Origin: Syntrophaceae bacterium UBA1163
Lineage (GTDB): Bacteria > Desulfobacterota > BSN033 > UBA1163
Direction: 5' to 3'
Assembly: GCA_002311635.1 (NCBI GenBank)
Contig: DBZJ01000220.1
Location: forward strand, 1-14,807
DNA length: 14,807 bases
Part shown: positions 1-6,824 of the stretch, in pieces
How the letters are laid out: each line of letters starts with the position of its first letter
How positions within the stretch are numbered: position 1 is the first letter of the stretch
The notes under the pieces: generated by a model
What the model saw: only the letters and a program-made list of their open reading frames with translations
Told to the model about the DNA's origin: nothing
The model's database searches: none
Translations under genes and position numbers: made by a program

Positions 1-465
1 CATTTATTAATGAGGCATCAGGCCACGAGGCCCTCGAGCCGACCTCCGGCCTCTAGTGCCTCACTCTCCCGTGCACAATTGACGACCTCCGCCGAGGATG
101 CCGGAGAAAATATTATGGCGGCAACCTCAGCTTGTAGGCCAGCTAAAAGAATCCCTGAAGAGCAAGGAAACATAAGGGTGCTCCTGAATGTTACCCCATG
201 AAACGTCCGCCTGATAAGATTTTTGAAGGTATTCTTGACGGATGGTCGGATTTCATCCCTGCTTCAGTGAGGCATTAATCGGAATCCTCACCAGCTTGAA
301 CCGTCTTATCCTTGACAATCATTCCTTAATATATCACGCTTCCTTGAAGCAGCGATCATCAGCCTTCCCATCTTGTCGGCCCCGAGAGGTTATTTGAAGA
401 ATCATTATCATAGACCGGAACGCGGCACTGGGCGGGGAAAATCAGGAGTTCTCTCCCGTGGCACC
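1..465. other. Intergenic region, no recognised gene
   Basis: No open frame here resembles a known protein. The left end (11-63) is a nested palindrome listed separately. The rest is unremarkable mixed-composition sequence leading to the radical SAM gene. A TTGACA hexamer lies at 312-317, but no acceptable -10 hexamer follows at 16-18 bases, so no promoter is called. The frame of the downstream gene stays open upstream to a TTG at 373. That extension encodes an arginine- and glycine-rich tail unlike the family, so I treat it as non-coding. Confidence 0.6.
11..63. repeat. Nested GC-rich palindrome (REP-like hairpin)
   Basis: An outer perfect inverted repeat TGAGGCA (11-17) / TGCCTCA (57-63) encloses an inner perfect pair GAGGCC (27-32) / GGCCTC (48-53), with a 15-base central loop. 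Both strands would form the same imperfect cruciform or hairpin. The arrangement resembles REP-type extragenic palindromes. Only one copy is in this window, so being a dispersed repeat is inference. There is no downstream T run, so an intrinsic terminator is unlikely. Confidence 0.45.
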
Positions 466-1875
466 ATGGACCGCCCCAACCTACTCCTTATAGCGGCTGC
501 AACGGGCTCAAGGGCGCGCAATAAGGCTTTCGGCATCCGCTTGCCCCTGCTCGGATATCCTGCCATCGGTCTTGCGACGATTGCTTCCCTCACGCCGGAT
601 CGATTCAACGTCCGTCTCGTTGACGAGGCCAACGAGCCTGTTCCTTACGGGGAAGGCTGTCATCTGGCTTTAATTGTCGGACTCACTCACCATATACCGA
701 ACGTTTATGCCATCGCCGATCGTCTGCGGTCTGAAGGAACGAAGGTGATATTAGGCGGATTTCATGTAACCGCTCTTCCGGAGGAGGCCCTGGAACATGC
801 CGATTCCGTGATTCTCGGAGAAGCCGAAGCCATATGGCAAGAGATTCTCGACGATTTTGAACGGGAAAGTCTGAAGAAAAAATATCTCGGCCCGGAGACA
901 GACCTTGACCGGCTTCCGGTCATGAGGCGCGATCTTTTCAACAAAAAATTCTACTACCCCGGGGAAATCATAGAGACCACCCGGGGCTGTGCAGTCGGAT
1001 GCGCCTTTTGCGGGGTTCAGAAATTTTTCGGCAGAAGGTATCGAGGTCGGCGGCCGGAAGCCATTCGGGAGGAGGTGATGGCCCTCTTCGGCCCAAGGCC
1101 TCCTCAGGCGCGGTGGAAGACTTGGCTCGCACGACACTGGCACGCTGACGTTCCTTATTTTATCGAAAGGCGCCTCCTCTATGTGATGGACTCCAATTTT
1201 GTTTCGGACCCGGGCCATGCCCGGGATGTGCTCCGGGTATTCAAGGACTGCGACATCAGGTGGTACGGCCATGCGAGCTTCAACCTCACGCGAGATGAAT
1301 CCATGCTCGACCTGATGGCAGAATCGGGCTGTATCGGCGTGAACATCGGCTTCGAATCCCTCTCCCAAACATCCATCGACTCCATGCATAAGTTTCCGAA
1401 CCGGACGGCTGAATATGCCGACTCTATCCGCCGGCTTCATGAACGCGAGATCGGAGTCATGGGCACATTCATCGTAGGATTCGACGAAGACACCCCTGAG
1501 GTCTTTGACCGGATCGCCGAATTCGCCGTAGAAAATCGGCTTCAGACTGCCTTTACACTCATCCTCACTCCTCTTCCGGACACCCCGTTCCACGCGCAGA
1601 TGGACTCCCAGGGCCGAATCTTCAGCCACGACTGGCGCGATTACGATCACGGATCGGTGACGTTTTTCCCCAAAAACATGACGCCGGAGCAGCTCCACTG
1701 GGGGATGAGATCCGCATGGAGGAAAATCTATTCATGGCGGAGCATATGGCAAAGAATTATGACACGGCCGAGGCTTCGGCCTTTCTTCTACCTGCCGGTA
1801 AACATCGGGTTTCGCCGCTGCACCCGCTTGATCTGCTCTGCAAAGCTCTGGCCTCCACCTGCGGTTGTGTCGTAA
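466..1875 (+). CDS. B12-binding-domain radical SAM protein
   Basis: Predicted 469-residue radical SAM enzyme. The N-terminal ~150 residues have the Rossmann-like layout of a B12-binding domain, ending in the typical GGFHVTALPEEAL and ILGEAE segments. The radical SAM core follows with the cluster motif CAVGCAFC, Cys175, Cys179 and Cys182, which should bind the 4Fe-4S cluster and SAM. Later segments such as MDSNF, NIGFESLS and GTFIVGFDEDT fit the core barrel. The C-terminal tail (YSWRSIW, FYLPVNIGFRR) is typical of the same family. The canonical cobalamin-ligand motif DxHxxG is not visible, so real B12 binding is uncertain. The substrate is unknown. I chose ATG 466 because it begins the conserved MDRPNLLLI strand. 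A possible ribosome site, AGGAG at 445-449, is unusually far upstream. The nearest downstream gene starts 301 bases later. Confidence 0.88.
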   Translation: MDRPNLLLIAAATGSRARNKAFGIRLPLLGYPAIGLATIASLTPDRFNVRLVDEANEPVPYGEGCHLALIVGLTHHIPNVYAIADRLRSEGTKVILGGFHVTALPEEALEHADSVILGEAEAIWQEILDDFERESLKKKYLGPETDLDRLPVMRRDLFNKKFYYPGEIIETTRGCAVGCAFCGVQKFFGRRYRGRRPEAIREEVMALFGPRPPQARWKTWLARHWHADVPYFIERRLLYVMDSNFVSDPGHARDVLRVFKDCDIRWYGHASFNLTRDESMLDLMAESGCIGVNIGFESLSQTSIDSMHKFPNRTAEYADSIRRLHEREIGVMGTFIVGFDEDTPEVFDRIAEFAVENRLQTAFTLILTPLPDTPFHAQMDSQGRIFSHDWRDYDHGSVTFFPKNMTPEQLHWGMRSAWRKIYSWRSIWQRIMTRPRLRPFFYLPVNIGFRRCTRLICSAKLWPPPAVVS

Positions 1876-1995
1876 CCGAATGGAGTCGGATAAAACCGGG
1901 ACAAACAGCCGGATTCCAAAGCTTTAGAATACGCACGTTTAATCTTAGGGGAAATTGTCGTCGTCACAAGAAAGTTAATTCTATCATGACCTTGA

Positions 1996-2015
1996 ACCCG
2001 CTGAGTTTCGCGGGT
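1996..2015 (+). terminator. Possible stem-loop downstream of radical SAM gene
   Basis: A perfect 6-bp stem ACCCGC/GCGGGT closes an 8-base loop about 120 bases after the radical SAM stop. It is followed by AAAAGG rather than a U tract, so it is at best a weak or Rho-assisted terminator. Confidence 0.25.
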
Positions 2016-2124
2016 AAAAGGTTGCGCCCTAAAGCTTTCTCACCCGTCTGTCCGTCCCGTTTGGAATTTTTGCCACTTATCCCGATTACCAGATGGCATT
2101 AGGGGGAGAGGGGCTTACTTGATA

Positions 2125-2153
2125 TTCCCATTTTCGGCGATATGGTGTATACA
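2125..2153 (+). promoter_or_regulatory. Possible sigma70-type promoter of YtfJ-like gene
   Basis: TTCCCA (2125-2130, 4/6 to TTGACA) and TATACA (2148-2153, 4/6 to TATAAT) are separated by 17 bases. Transcription would begin near 2160, giving a very short leader before the ATG at 2177 that still contains its AGGAGG. The hexamers are only moderate matches. Confidence 0.3.
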
Positions 2154-2176
2154 AATTATAAATGAGGAGGGCGACG

Positions 2177-2707
2177 ATGAGGAAGCACGTAAAATGGTTG
2201 ATCCCCGTTTTGGCCGTCTTTCTGATAAACCATGCTGCCCAGGCTATTGAGATAGGTGAAATTCCTCCAAAGGTGGAGCTAAAAGAAAAGCTGGGAGGGC
2301 GTCTGGATGGAACGCCTTGGAGCAGCGAAGAGTTACAGAAAAAGGTTCATGTCCTTTTTTACGTCGACCCGGATGAAAAGGATACGAACAATGATGCGAG
2401 CGAGGCGCTGGACAGAGAGAACTTTCCAGAAGATAAGTTTCAATCGGTTGGGATCATTAACATGGCCGCCACCTGGCTTCCCAATTTTGCCATCAATTCT
2501 GCCCTTAAAGAGAAACAGAAGCGTTATCCCCGGACCATTTACGTCCGGGATTACAAAAGGGTGTTGGTGAATGCCTGGAAGATCGCTGATGACAGCAGTG
2601 ACGTTCTTGCTTTTGATAAGGAAGGGAGATTGATCTTCAGAAAAGACGGCAAGCTCACCGCCGAAGAAATCCAGACGCTCATCAAGGTCATCCGCGACCA
2701 TCTGTAA
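2177..2707 (+). CDS. YtfJ-family exported protein
   Basis: Predicted 176-residue periplasmic protein of the YtfJ family, whose fold is thioredoxin-like but whose function is not established. Residues 1-22 form a Sec signal peptide: basic MRKHVK, a hydrophobic core, and an AQA-type cleavage site before IEIGEIPP. The mature part has family features in order: the LDGTPWSSEELQKKVHVLFY strand, the PEDKFQSVGIINM segment, YPRTIYVRD, the WKIADDSSDVLAFDKEGRL segment, and a C-terminal KDGKLTAEEIQ helix. No cysteine is visible, so it is not an active thioredoxin. ATG 2177 is preferred over the in-frame ATG at 2162, because AGGAGG (2165-2170) sits exactly 6 bases upstream of it and overlaps the alternative start. 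It may share a transcript with the SemiSWEET gene 202 bases downstream, but that is uncertain. Confidence 0.82.
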   Translation: MRKHVKWLIPVLAVFLINHAAQAIEIGEIPPKVELKEKLGGRLDGTPWSSEELQKKVHVLFYVDPDEKDTNNDASEALDRENFPEDKFQSVGIINMAATWLPNFAINSALKEKQKRYPRTIYVRDYKRVLVNAWKIADDSSDVLAFDKEGRLIFRKDGKLTAEEIQTLIKVIRDHL

Positions 2708-2909
2708 TCTTTCTCCCGTCCCGGGTTTTCTCTGGAATGTATGCATCTGGTCAGGTCCGTAGAGGAACTGCCTCTAACGACTAGGGGAAGATCCAGGGGA
2801 GGATAAGCTGCCGACAGAGATTCGAGATTTCAGGTGGCAGTGGGTGTGAGGCTTGAGATGGGGAAGATGAGCCTTAGAGACACAGACTAAGAAAGGAATA
2901 AAAAGAGAG
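2708..2909. other. Intergenic gap with a small hairpin
   Basis: This is 202 bases between two co-directional genes. TAGAGG (2760-2765) and CCTCTA (2771-2776) form a perfect 6-bp stem with a 5-base loop. Purine-rich sequence follows up to the SemiSWEET start. No promoter or gene is convincingly visible. Confidence 0.35.
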
Positions 2910-3182
2910 ATGTCCTGGACGATCGTAGGTATCGGCGCCGCCTTTTTGACCATGTTCGGGTTTGTCCCGCAGATCATCAAGATGTGGAAAACCCATTCGG
3001 TCAAGGATGTGAGTGAATTGACCCTGTTTCAATTCGGTGCAGGATCCGCCTTATGGATGTTGTACGGCATACATCTCCAAGACTTCATTGTGATTGGTGC
3101 GAATGCCACATCCCTGGCCATCCTCATCGTCGCATTAGGATTTTATCTGAGGCTAAATCGAGACGTTCGGGGCAACCCTTGA
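2910..3182 (+). CDS. SemiSWEET sugar transporter
   Basis: Predicted 90-residue inner-membrane protein of the SemiSWEET (MtN3/PQ-loop) family, which dimerises to move sugars along their gradient. There are three hydrophobic helices, at roughly residues 3-21, 38-55 and 58-80. The first ends in the PQ motif (Pro20-Gln21) in the segment FGFVPQIIKMWKT, followed by the conserved KDVSELTLFQF segment. Trp49 (ALWMLYG) and Asn65 (IGANATS) match the tryptophan and asparagine that line the sugar site in characterised SemiSWEETs. Length and single triple-helix bundle are normal for the family. The leader is purine-rich (AAGGAATAAAAAGAGAG), giving a modest ribosome site. A glycosyltransferase gene follows 85 bases downstream. 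The transported sugar cannot be read from the sequence. Confidence 0.9.
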   Translation: MSWTIVGIGAAFLTMFGFVPQIIKMWKTHSVKDVSELTLFQFGAGSALWMLYGIHLQDFIVIGANATSLAILIVALGFYLRLNRDVRGNP

Positions 3183-3267
3183 AGATTCGTGTCAGGCCGA
3201 TGTTATGGAAGTACCTGCAATCGGATCACCCAGTATTGGATCCATGTCATTTTCTCTTTGCTAATCC

Positions 3268-3933
3268 ATGAAAATCTCCGTTATTATTCCTGCGTTGAAC
3301 GAGGCCGAAGGGATTCTTTCCTGCCTGGACAGCGTGAAGATTCAGCAAGGTGAGTTTGAGCTGATCGTCGTCGACGGCGGTAGTATTGACGGGACGGTCG
3401 AGGTCGTCCAACCGCATGCCAGGGTGATCCACAGCCCGCAGGGCCGTGCCGTTCAGATGAATTCCGGGGCACGCCACGCTACCGGTGACGTATTCCTTTT
3501 CTTGCACGCCGATTCCTGCCTCCCTCCACGCGCCTTTCCCCTTCTGGAAAGGGCTCTGGCCGATCCCCGGATTGTCGGTGGTACATTTACGTTGAGATTC
3601 GATAATCCAAGACTTCTTCTTCGGCTTATCACTTTCTTTACGCGACTTGAATTTCGGTATTTCCACTATGGGGACCAGGGGATATTCGTCAGGAGGCCCG
3701 TGTTTGAGCGTTTAAACGGATTTTCAGAAATATCGTTTATGGAAGACATCGATTTCCTGCGACGACTGCACAGCACCGGCCGCGTGGCACTGCTCAAGCA
3801 GCCCGTTACAACTTCAGCCCGGCGGTTCCTGGAGCGCGGCGTCCTGCGCCAGCAACTGATGAATATTATCCTGGTGATATTTTATCTTCTGGGGGCGAGT
3901 CCGGAGACCCTCAAAAAATGGTACGGGAATTAG
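3268..3933 (+). CDS. Family 2 glycosyltransferase, TIGR04283-like
   Basis: Predicted 221-residue GT-A fold glycosyltransferase. It opens with MKISVIIPALNE, then VVDGGSIDGT (about 35-44), which binds the nucleotide. Next come GRAVQMNSGARHATGD and FLHADS (about 78-83), the position of the metal-binding acidic motif. Then follow the GGTFTLRF and YGDQGIFVRR segments and MEDIDFLRRL near residue 153. This order and length match the TIGR04283 group (glycosyltransferases that co-occur with radical SAM/selenocysteine-related genes), to the best of my recall. The weakly hydrophobic C-terminal helix ILVIFYLLG may touch the membrane. There is no evident Shine-Dalgarno sequence before ATG 3268, so translation may depend on the upstream gene, although the gap is 85 bases. 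The acceptor is unknown. It converges with the GalT-like gene only 24 bases away. Confidence 0.88.
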   Translation: MKISVIIPALNEAEGILSCLDSVKIQQGEFELIVVDGGSIDGTVEVVQPHARVIHSPQGRAVQMNSGARHATGDVFLFLHADSCLPPRAFPLLERALADPRIVGGTFTLRFDNPRLLLRLITFFTRLEFRYFHYGDQGIFVRRPVFERLNGFSEISFMEDIDFLRRLHSTGRVALLKQPVTTSARRFLERGVLRQQLMNIILVIFYLLGASPETLKKWYGN

Positions 3934-3957
3934 GGACGGCCAAGAACTTGCGTATCA

Positions 3958-4998
3958 TTAGGCTTGATGAGAACCGGCAAAGAAGGGCTTGATGTCTCTA
4001 CAGAGTTCCTCCGGAGAGATGACACACATGACTTCGCCGTGAAGTTTTTCGAAATAGTTAATATCGCTCGTAAGCCACGGAGGAATGATCATCCTGGGAC
4101 AAAGTCTTCCATAGACCCATGACCGACTCCCGTCGCGATTTCCGGAAAAAAGGGAAAGATTGAAGCTGAGGATATGATTTTTCAAATATTGAAAGACCTT
4201 GGTCAGTCCCTGAGAAAAATCGGCCCAGTCTTCAGTCCTCACCTCGTCGATCGTCGATCGATTGGAAAAGAGGATGAGGACCTCTCCAAAGATGCCACGG
4301 GGCGAAAAGGCCGTTAAGAAATGGACATCCCCCTGACGGCCGATATATCTTTCCCCCCTCTTGATCTCTTCCGAGAGAAAACTCTCCCAGAAAGAAGGGA
4401 TACCCTCATTCCGATACCTGAGGATCCCATCGAGCACCTCTTTATGCGAGGCGGTGGGGACATCCTCAACGAGGATCTGGATATGGGGATGGAACAATCC
4501 TGCTCCCGAAGAAGGGAGGTAATTCCAGTTAATGGAACTGTATTGGAAGTCGGGCTGGCTTTTTACGATCCTTTGGATCCCTTCTTGCGCCACTGAAAAG
4601 CCATCTCTCAACATCTCAACGGAGAATTGATCGGGATAGAGGAAATGCTCTTCGCCGAGAACAATCACCCAATTGTACCGCGCATAAGGAAATGCGTTGG
4701 GAAACAAGCAGGCCCTTCCTCTGCGGATTCTCCCTTCGGGGGCGATCTTGGGTAAAAGCTTTGGGGTAGATAAAAGGATCTGGTCTACACAGAAGGGACA
4801 GACTTTCTTTGAAGCCTCCAGCATTTCCGGGGAAATGACGATTTCAGGATACTTTCGACGGTAAGGAAGAATCCGAGACCTATGACCGGTCAGATCATCT
4901 CTTCTTATCTCAAGGGAAATCGATTTTTTCGAAAATCCCTCCTTGGGGTCGAGGAACCAGGCTTGATCTTCTTTTTTGAAAAATTCAATTCCAGCCAT
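3958..4998 (-). CDS. GalT-like HIT-superfamily nucleotidyltransferase
   Basis: Predicted 346-residue relative of galactose-1-phosphate uridylyltransferase. Cys67-Pro-Phe-Cys70 matches the zinc-binding CxxC of GalT. The sequence SSGAGLFHPHIQ places His160, His162 and Gln164 where GalT has its HPHGQ nucleophile motif, so His162 is the likely nucleotidylated residue. The C-terminal half resembles the second GalT domain (FGEVLILF, then a MIIPPWLTSDINYFEKLHGEVM segment). However, the usual HxHxH metal site there appears replaced by WVYGRLCPR. The function may therefore be a related nucleotidyl transfer or phosphorolysis rather than the Leloir step. ATG 4998 is preferred to TTG 5013 because GGAAG lies 6 bases upstream. 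It is the second gene of a minus-strand pair, about 120 bases downstream of the HD-domain gene. No galK, galE or galM is nearby. Confidence 0.78.
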   Translation of the reverse strand: MAGIEFFKKEDQAWFLDPKEGFSKKSISLEIRRDDLTGHRSRILPYRRKYPEIVISPEMLEASKKVCPFCVDQILLSTPKLLPKIAPEGRIRRGRACLFPNAFPYARYNWVIVLGEEHFLYPDQFSVEMLRDGFSVAQEGIQRIVKSQPDFQYSSINWNYLPSSGAGLFHPHIQILVEDVPTASHKEVLDGILRYRNEGIPSFWESFLSEEIKRGERYIGRQGDVHFLTAFSPRGIFGEVLILFSNRSTIDEVRTEDWADFSQGLTKVFQYLKNHILSFNLSLFSGNRDGSRSWVYGRLCPRMIIPPWLTSDINYFEKLHGEVMCVISPEELCRDIKPFFAGSHQA

Positions 4999-5118
4999 CT
5001 TTGTCTTCCACAATCTTTAATAACATTAATAACCCGCAATCCTAAAGGTTCGACGAGACATCCGTTCTTATCGGTCGAGGCACATCCCGATATTTCTTAC
5101 ATCATCCGGAACATTGCG

Positions 5119-5706
5119 TCATTGAGCCCCCGGATTCCCCTTGAGCCCTATGGCCTCGGCCACTTCCTGCATCCCCTTGATGGTATCTTCAATCAGCTCG
5201 TCTAACCCCACTCCGAGCATGGACGCCCCTTTTTCAATCACCGACCGATCCACTCCCGCTGCAAATCGCTTGTCTTTCCATTTGTTCTTCACCGACTTCA
5301 CCTGAACATCCAAGACACTCTTAGAGGGGCGAATAAGCGCTGTGGTCACGACGAGCCCGGTCAGTTCATCGATGGCATAAAGTGCCTTCTCCATCGCTGT
5401 CTGCGGCATCATATCCGAGCATATCCCCCATCCGTGAGAAACAGCCGCCCGGATATACTCCTCCGGCCACCCTTCTTGCTGGAGGATCTCCCGGGTCTTG
5501 GAACAGTGCTGATCCGGAAACTTTTCGTAATCGAGATCGTGGATGAGGCCAACGATTCCCCATTTCTCCTCATCCTCGCCGCGCTTTCTGGCAATGTGGC
5601 GCATCACCCCTTCGACGGCGTAGGCATGCTTGCGCAAGGATTCCGTTTGGTTATACTGATGCAGAAGCTCCAGGGCTTCCTGCCGCGTCGGTATTCTCTC
5701 TCCCAT
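5119..5706 (-). CDS. HD-domain metal-dependent phosphohydrolase
   Basis: Predicted 195-residue cytosolic HD-superfamily protein. His27 (RKHAYAVE), the His56-Asp57 pair (GLIHDLDYEKFP), His91 (AAVSHGWG) and Asp113 (AIDELTG) fit the spaced metal ligands of the HD fold. The EKFPDQHCSKTREIL stretch after the HD pair and the VKSVKNKWKDKRFAAGVDR segment are recurrent in the stand-alone HDIG-like hydrolases of many anaerobes. The natural substrate of this subgroup is unknown to me. The start is well supported: AAGGAG lies 7 bases before ATG. The gene lies upstream of the GalT-like gene on the same strand and is divergent from the alpha/beta hydrolase. A TATAAT hexamer lies on the minus strand at 5771-5766, but without a matching -35. 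Confidence 0.88.
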   Translation of the reverse strand: MGERIPTRQEALELLHQYNQTESLRKHAYAVEGVMRHIARKRGEDEEKWGIVGLIHDLDYEKFPDQHCSKTREILQQEGWPEEYIRAAVSHGWGICSDMMPQTAMEKALYAIDELTGLVVTTALIRPSKSVLDVQVKSVKNKWKDKRFAAGVDRSVIEKGASMLGVGLDELIEDTIKGMQEVAEAIGLKGNPGAQ

Positions 5707-5833
5707 CGTTAGGCTCCTTTCTCCGGTTTTTTTCCCTTCAAAAAGATTGCCAAAAAATATGAAGCATTATAACATCAAGGGAGCGTGGATGCGCAAATAT
5801 AACATGTATCGGAAGATTTGATCCATGCTTCTG

Positions 5834-6037
5834 TGAGGTATTGGCGATGATAACCCCTCAGTTACGGGTTCATGTAATACCAATGAACTCTCATACCCCT
5901 CTTTGGTAATCTTTTCCCTGTCCTTAGACAGGCAAAGAGGGGCGAGGGGAGATTTTATCAACATAATTTTAAAATCCCTCATTATCCCCCTTTGCCAAAG
6001 GGGGATAAAAACCCATGACTGAGGCATTGCCGATGAT
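5834..6037. repeat. Palindromic MITE-like intergenic element
   Basis: Nested inverted repeats fill this gap. The outer arms CCTCAGTTACGGGTT (5856-5870) and AACCCATGACTGAGG (6010-6024) are complementary at 13 of 15 positions. Inside are CCCCTCTTTG (5896-5905) / CAAAGAGGGG (5933-5942), a perfect 10-bp pair, and ATCCCCCTTTG (5984-5994) / CAAAGGGGGAT (5996-6006), a perfect 11-bp pair with one base between. Flanking the outer arms is an 18-base direct repeat with 16 matches, TGAGGTATTGGCGATGAT (5834-5851) and TGAGGCATTGCCGATGAT (6020-6037). There is no transposase inside, so it would be non-autonomous. Similar CCCCCTTTG/CAAAGGGGG palindromes are, from memory, common between genes in Desulfobacterota and related phyla. 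A minus-strand open frame across it (6027-5767) is a by-product. Confidence 0.6.
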
Positions 6038-6824
6038 CGATTATTCTCCCCTGGACAAAGCGTTCTTATTACAATTCATCTTCTATCCCCGGAAGGATTT
6101 TACCCCCTGTCCGGAAAATGCCTTCGACCTATCTGTGGCGGTCGAGGATAATGTCTCCATCTCCTGTCGCTTCTACACGGGCCATCGCGAATGGCCGTGG
6201 ATTCTGTATTTCCACGGGAATGGCGAGGTCGTGAGCGATTATGACGAGGTTTCTCGTTTTTACCACCAAAAAAAAATAAACCTGGTCGTGGCCGACTATC
6301 GAGGTTATGGAGCCAGCACCGGAACCCCTACGCTTACGGACCTCGTCAACGATTCCCATGTCATCTTTAAGGAGGTCAGAGAAGAACTCTTAAAAAGAAA
6401 TCTTCGAAAAGACCTGTGGGTGATGGGAAGGTCTCTGGGAAGCATGGCAGCACTGGAACTGGCCTCTCAGCATCAAGAAGAGATGAGGGGACTCATCATC
6501 GAGAGCGGTTTTCCCAGTGTGGTGAGACTCATGTTTCGTCTTGGAATGCCCGCACCGGCAATGGGGCGGCAAAAGATCGATCAGGAATGCCTGGAGACGA
6601 TTGGAAAGATATTCCTCCCCACGCTGATCATCCATGGTGAGCAGGATAGCCTTGTCCCCGTTGAAAATGCAAAGGCCATCTATCAGCATCTCGGAAGTCT
6701 GCAAAAAGAACTCCTCATTATCCCCTCGGCAACCCACAATGACATCATGATCGTAGGCTTCAAGGATTATTTCAACGCCATCCAACGATTTATCGAGACG
6801 ACGGATCGAACCCCAGAAACCTAA
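6033..6824 (+). CDS. Alpha/beta hydrolase
   Basis: Predicted 263-residue cytosolic serine hydrolase of the alpha/beta fold, with no signal peptide. The segment YFHGNGE (His61-Gly-Asn-Gly) supplies the oxyanion hole. ADYRGYGASTGTPT follows. The nucleophile elbow is Gly122-Arg-Ser124-Leu-Gly126 (MGRSLGS). The likely acid is Asp205 (HGEQDSLVP), and the catalytic His is His235 (SATHNDI). All triad members are present, so it should be active. The family covers esterases, thioesterases and lipases, and the substrate is not evident. I chose ATG 6033 over the in-frame ATG 6015: GAGG at 6021-6024 lies 8 bases upstream of 6033, and the earlier start would add only MTEALP. The ribosome site falls inside the right arm of the palindromic element. 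Little suggests an operon with the downstream transporter, because a repeat lies between them. Confidence 0.9.
   Translation: MIDYSPLDKAFLLQFIFYPRKDFTPCPENAFDLSVAVEDNVSISCRFYTGHREWPWILYFHGNGEVVSDYDEVSRFYHQKKINLVVADYRGYGASTGTPTLTDLVNDSHVIFKEVREELLKRNLRKDLWVMGRSLGSMAALELASQHQEEMRGLIIESGFPSVVRLMFRLGMPAPAMGRQKIDQECLETIGKIFLPTLIIHGEQDSLVPVENAKAIYQHLGSLQKELLIIPSATHNDIMIVGFKDYFNAIQRFIETTDRTPET

Larger units (their letters stand above)
1876..2176. other. Intergenic region between radical SAM and YtfJ-like genes
   Basis: This stretch holds no recognisable gene. It contains a stem-loop, ACCCGC (1996-2001) / GCGGGT (2010-2015), with an 8-base loop. That could slow or end transcription, but it has no T tract. 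A possible promoter for the next gene lies at 2125-2153. A frame that overlaps the radical SAM 3' end and runs to 2102 looks like chance. Confidence 0.5.

Noticed and set aside
18..173. Minus-strand 51-codon frame starting ATG at 173, with AGGAG 7 bases upstream, ending inside the palindrome at 18
   Set aside because: The ribosome site is good, but the protein has no recognisable domain and its last third is encoded by the palindrome. The frame is too short to separate from chance without conservation data.
10..201. Plus-strand 63-codon frame over the left palindrome
   Set aside because: Serine-, arginine- and proline-rich product from palindromic sequence, with no ribosome site and no family resemblance.
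312..335. Promoter candidate with TTGACA before the radical SAM gene
   Set aside because: The only TATA-like sequence follows at about 12 bases, too short a spacer for sigma70.
373..465. Upstream extension of the radical SAM frame to TTG 373
   Set aside because: The added residues do not fit the family, and the conserved first strand begins right after ATG 466.
751..1698. Long minus-strand frame (315 codons) inside the radical SAM gene
   Set aside because: It lies antisense to a well-supported gene and has no recognisable protein family.
1716..2102. Overlapping plus-strand frame after the radical SAM gene, possibly a frameshifted tail
   Set aside because: The radical SAM tail in its own frame already matches the family to its stop, and this product resembles nothing known.
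5767..6027. Minus-strand 86-codon frame across the intergenic element
   Set aside because: It is encoded almost entirely by palindromic repeat sequence and such frames recur with copies of these repeats.
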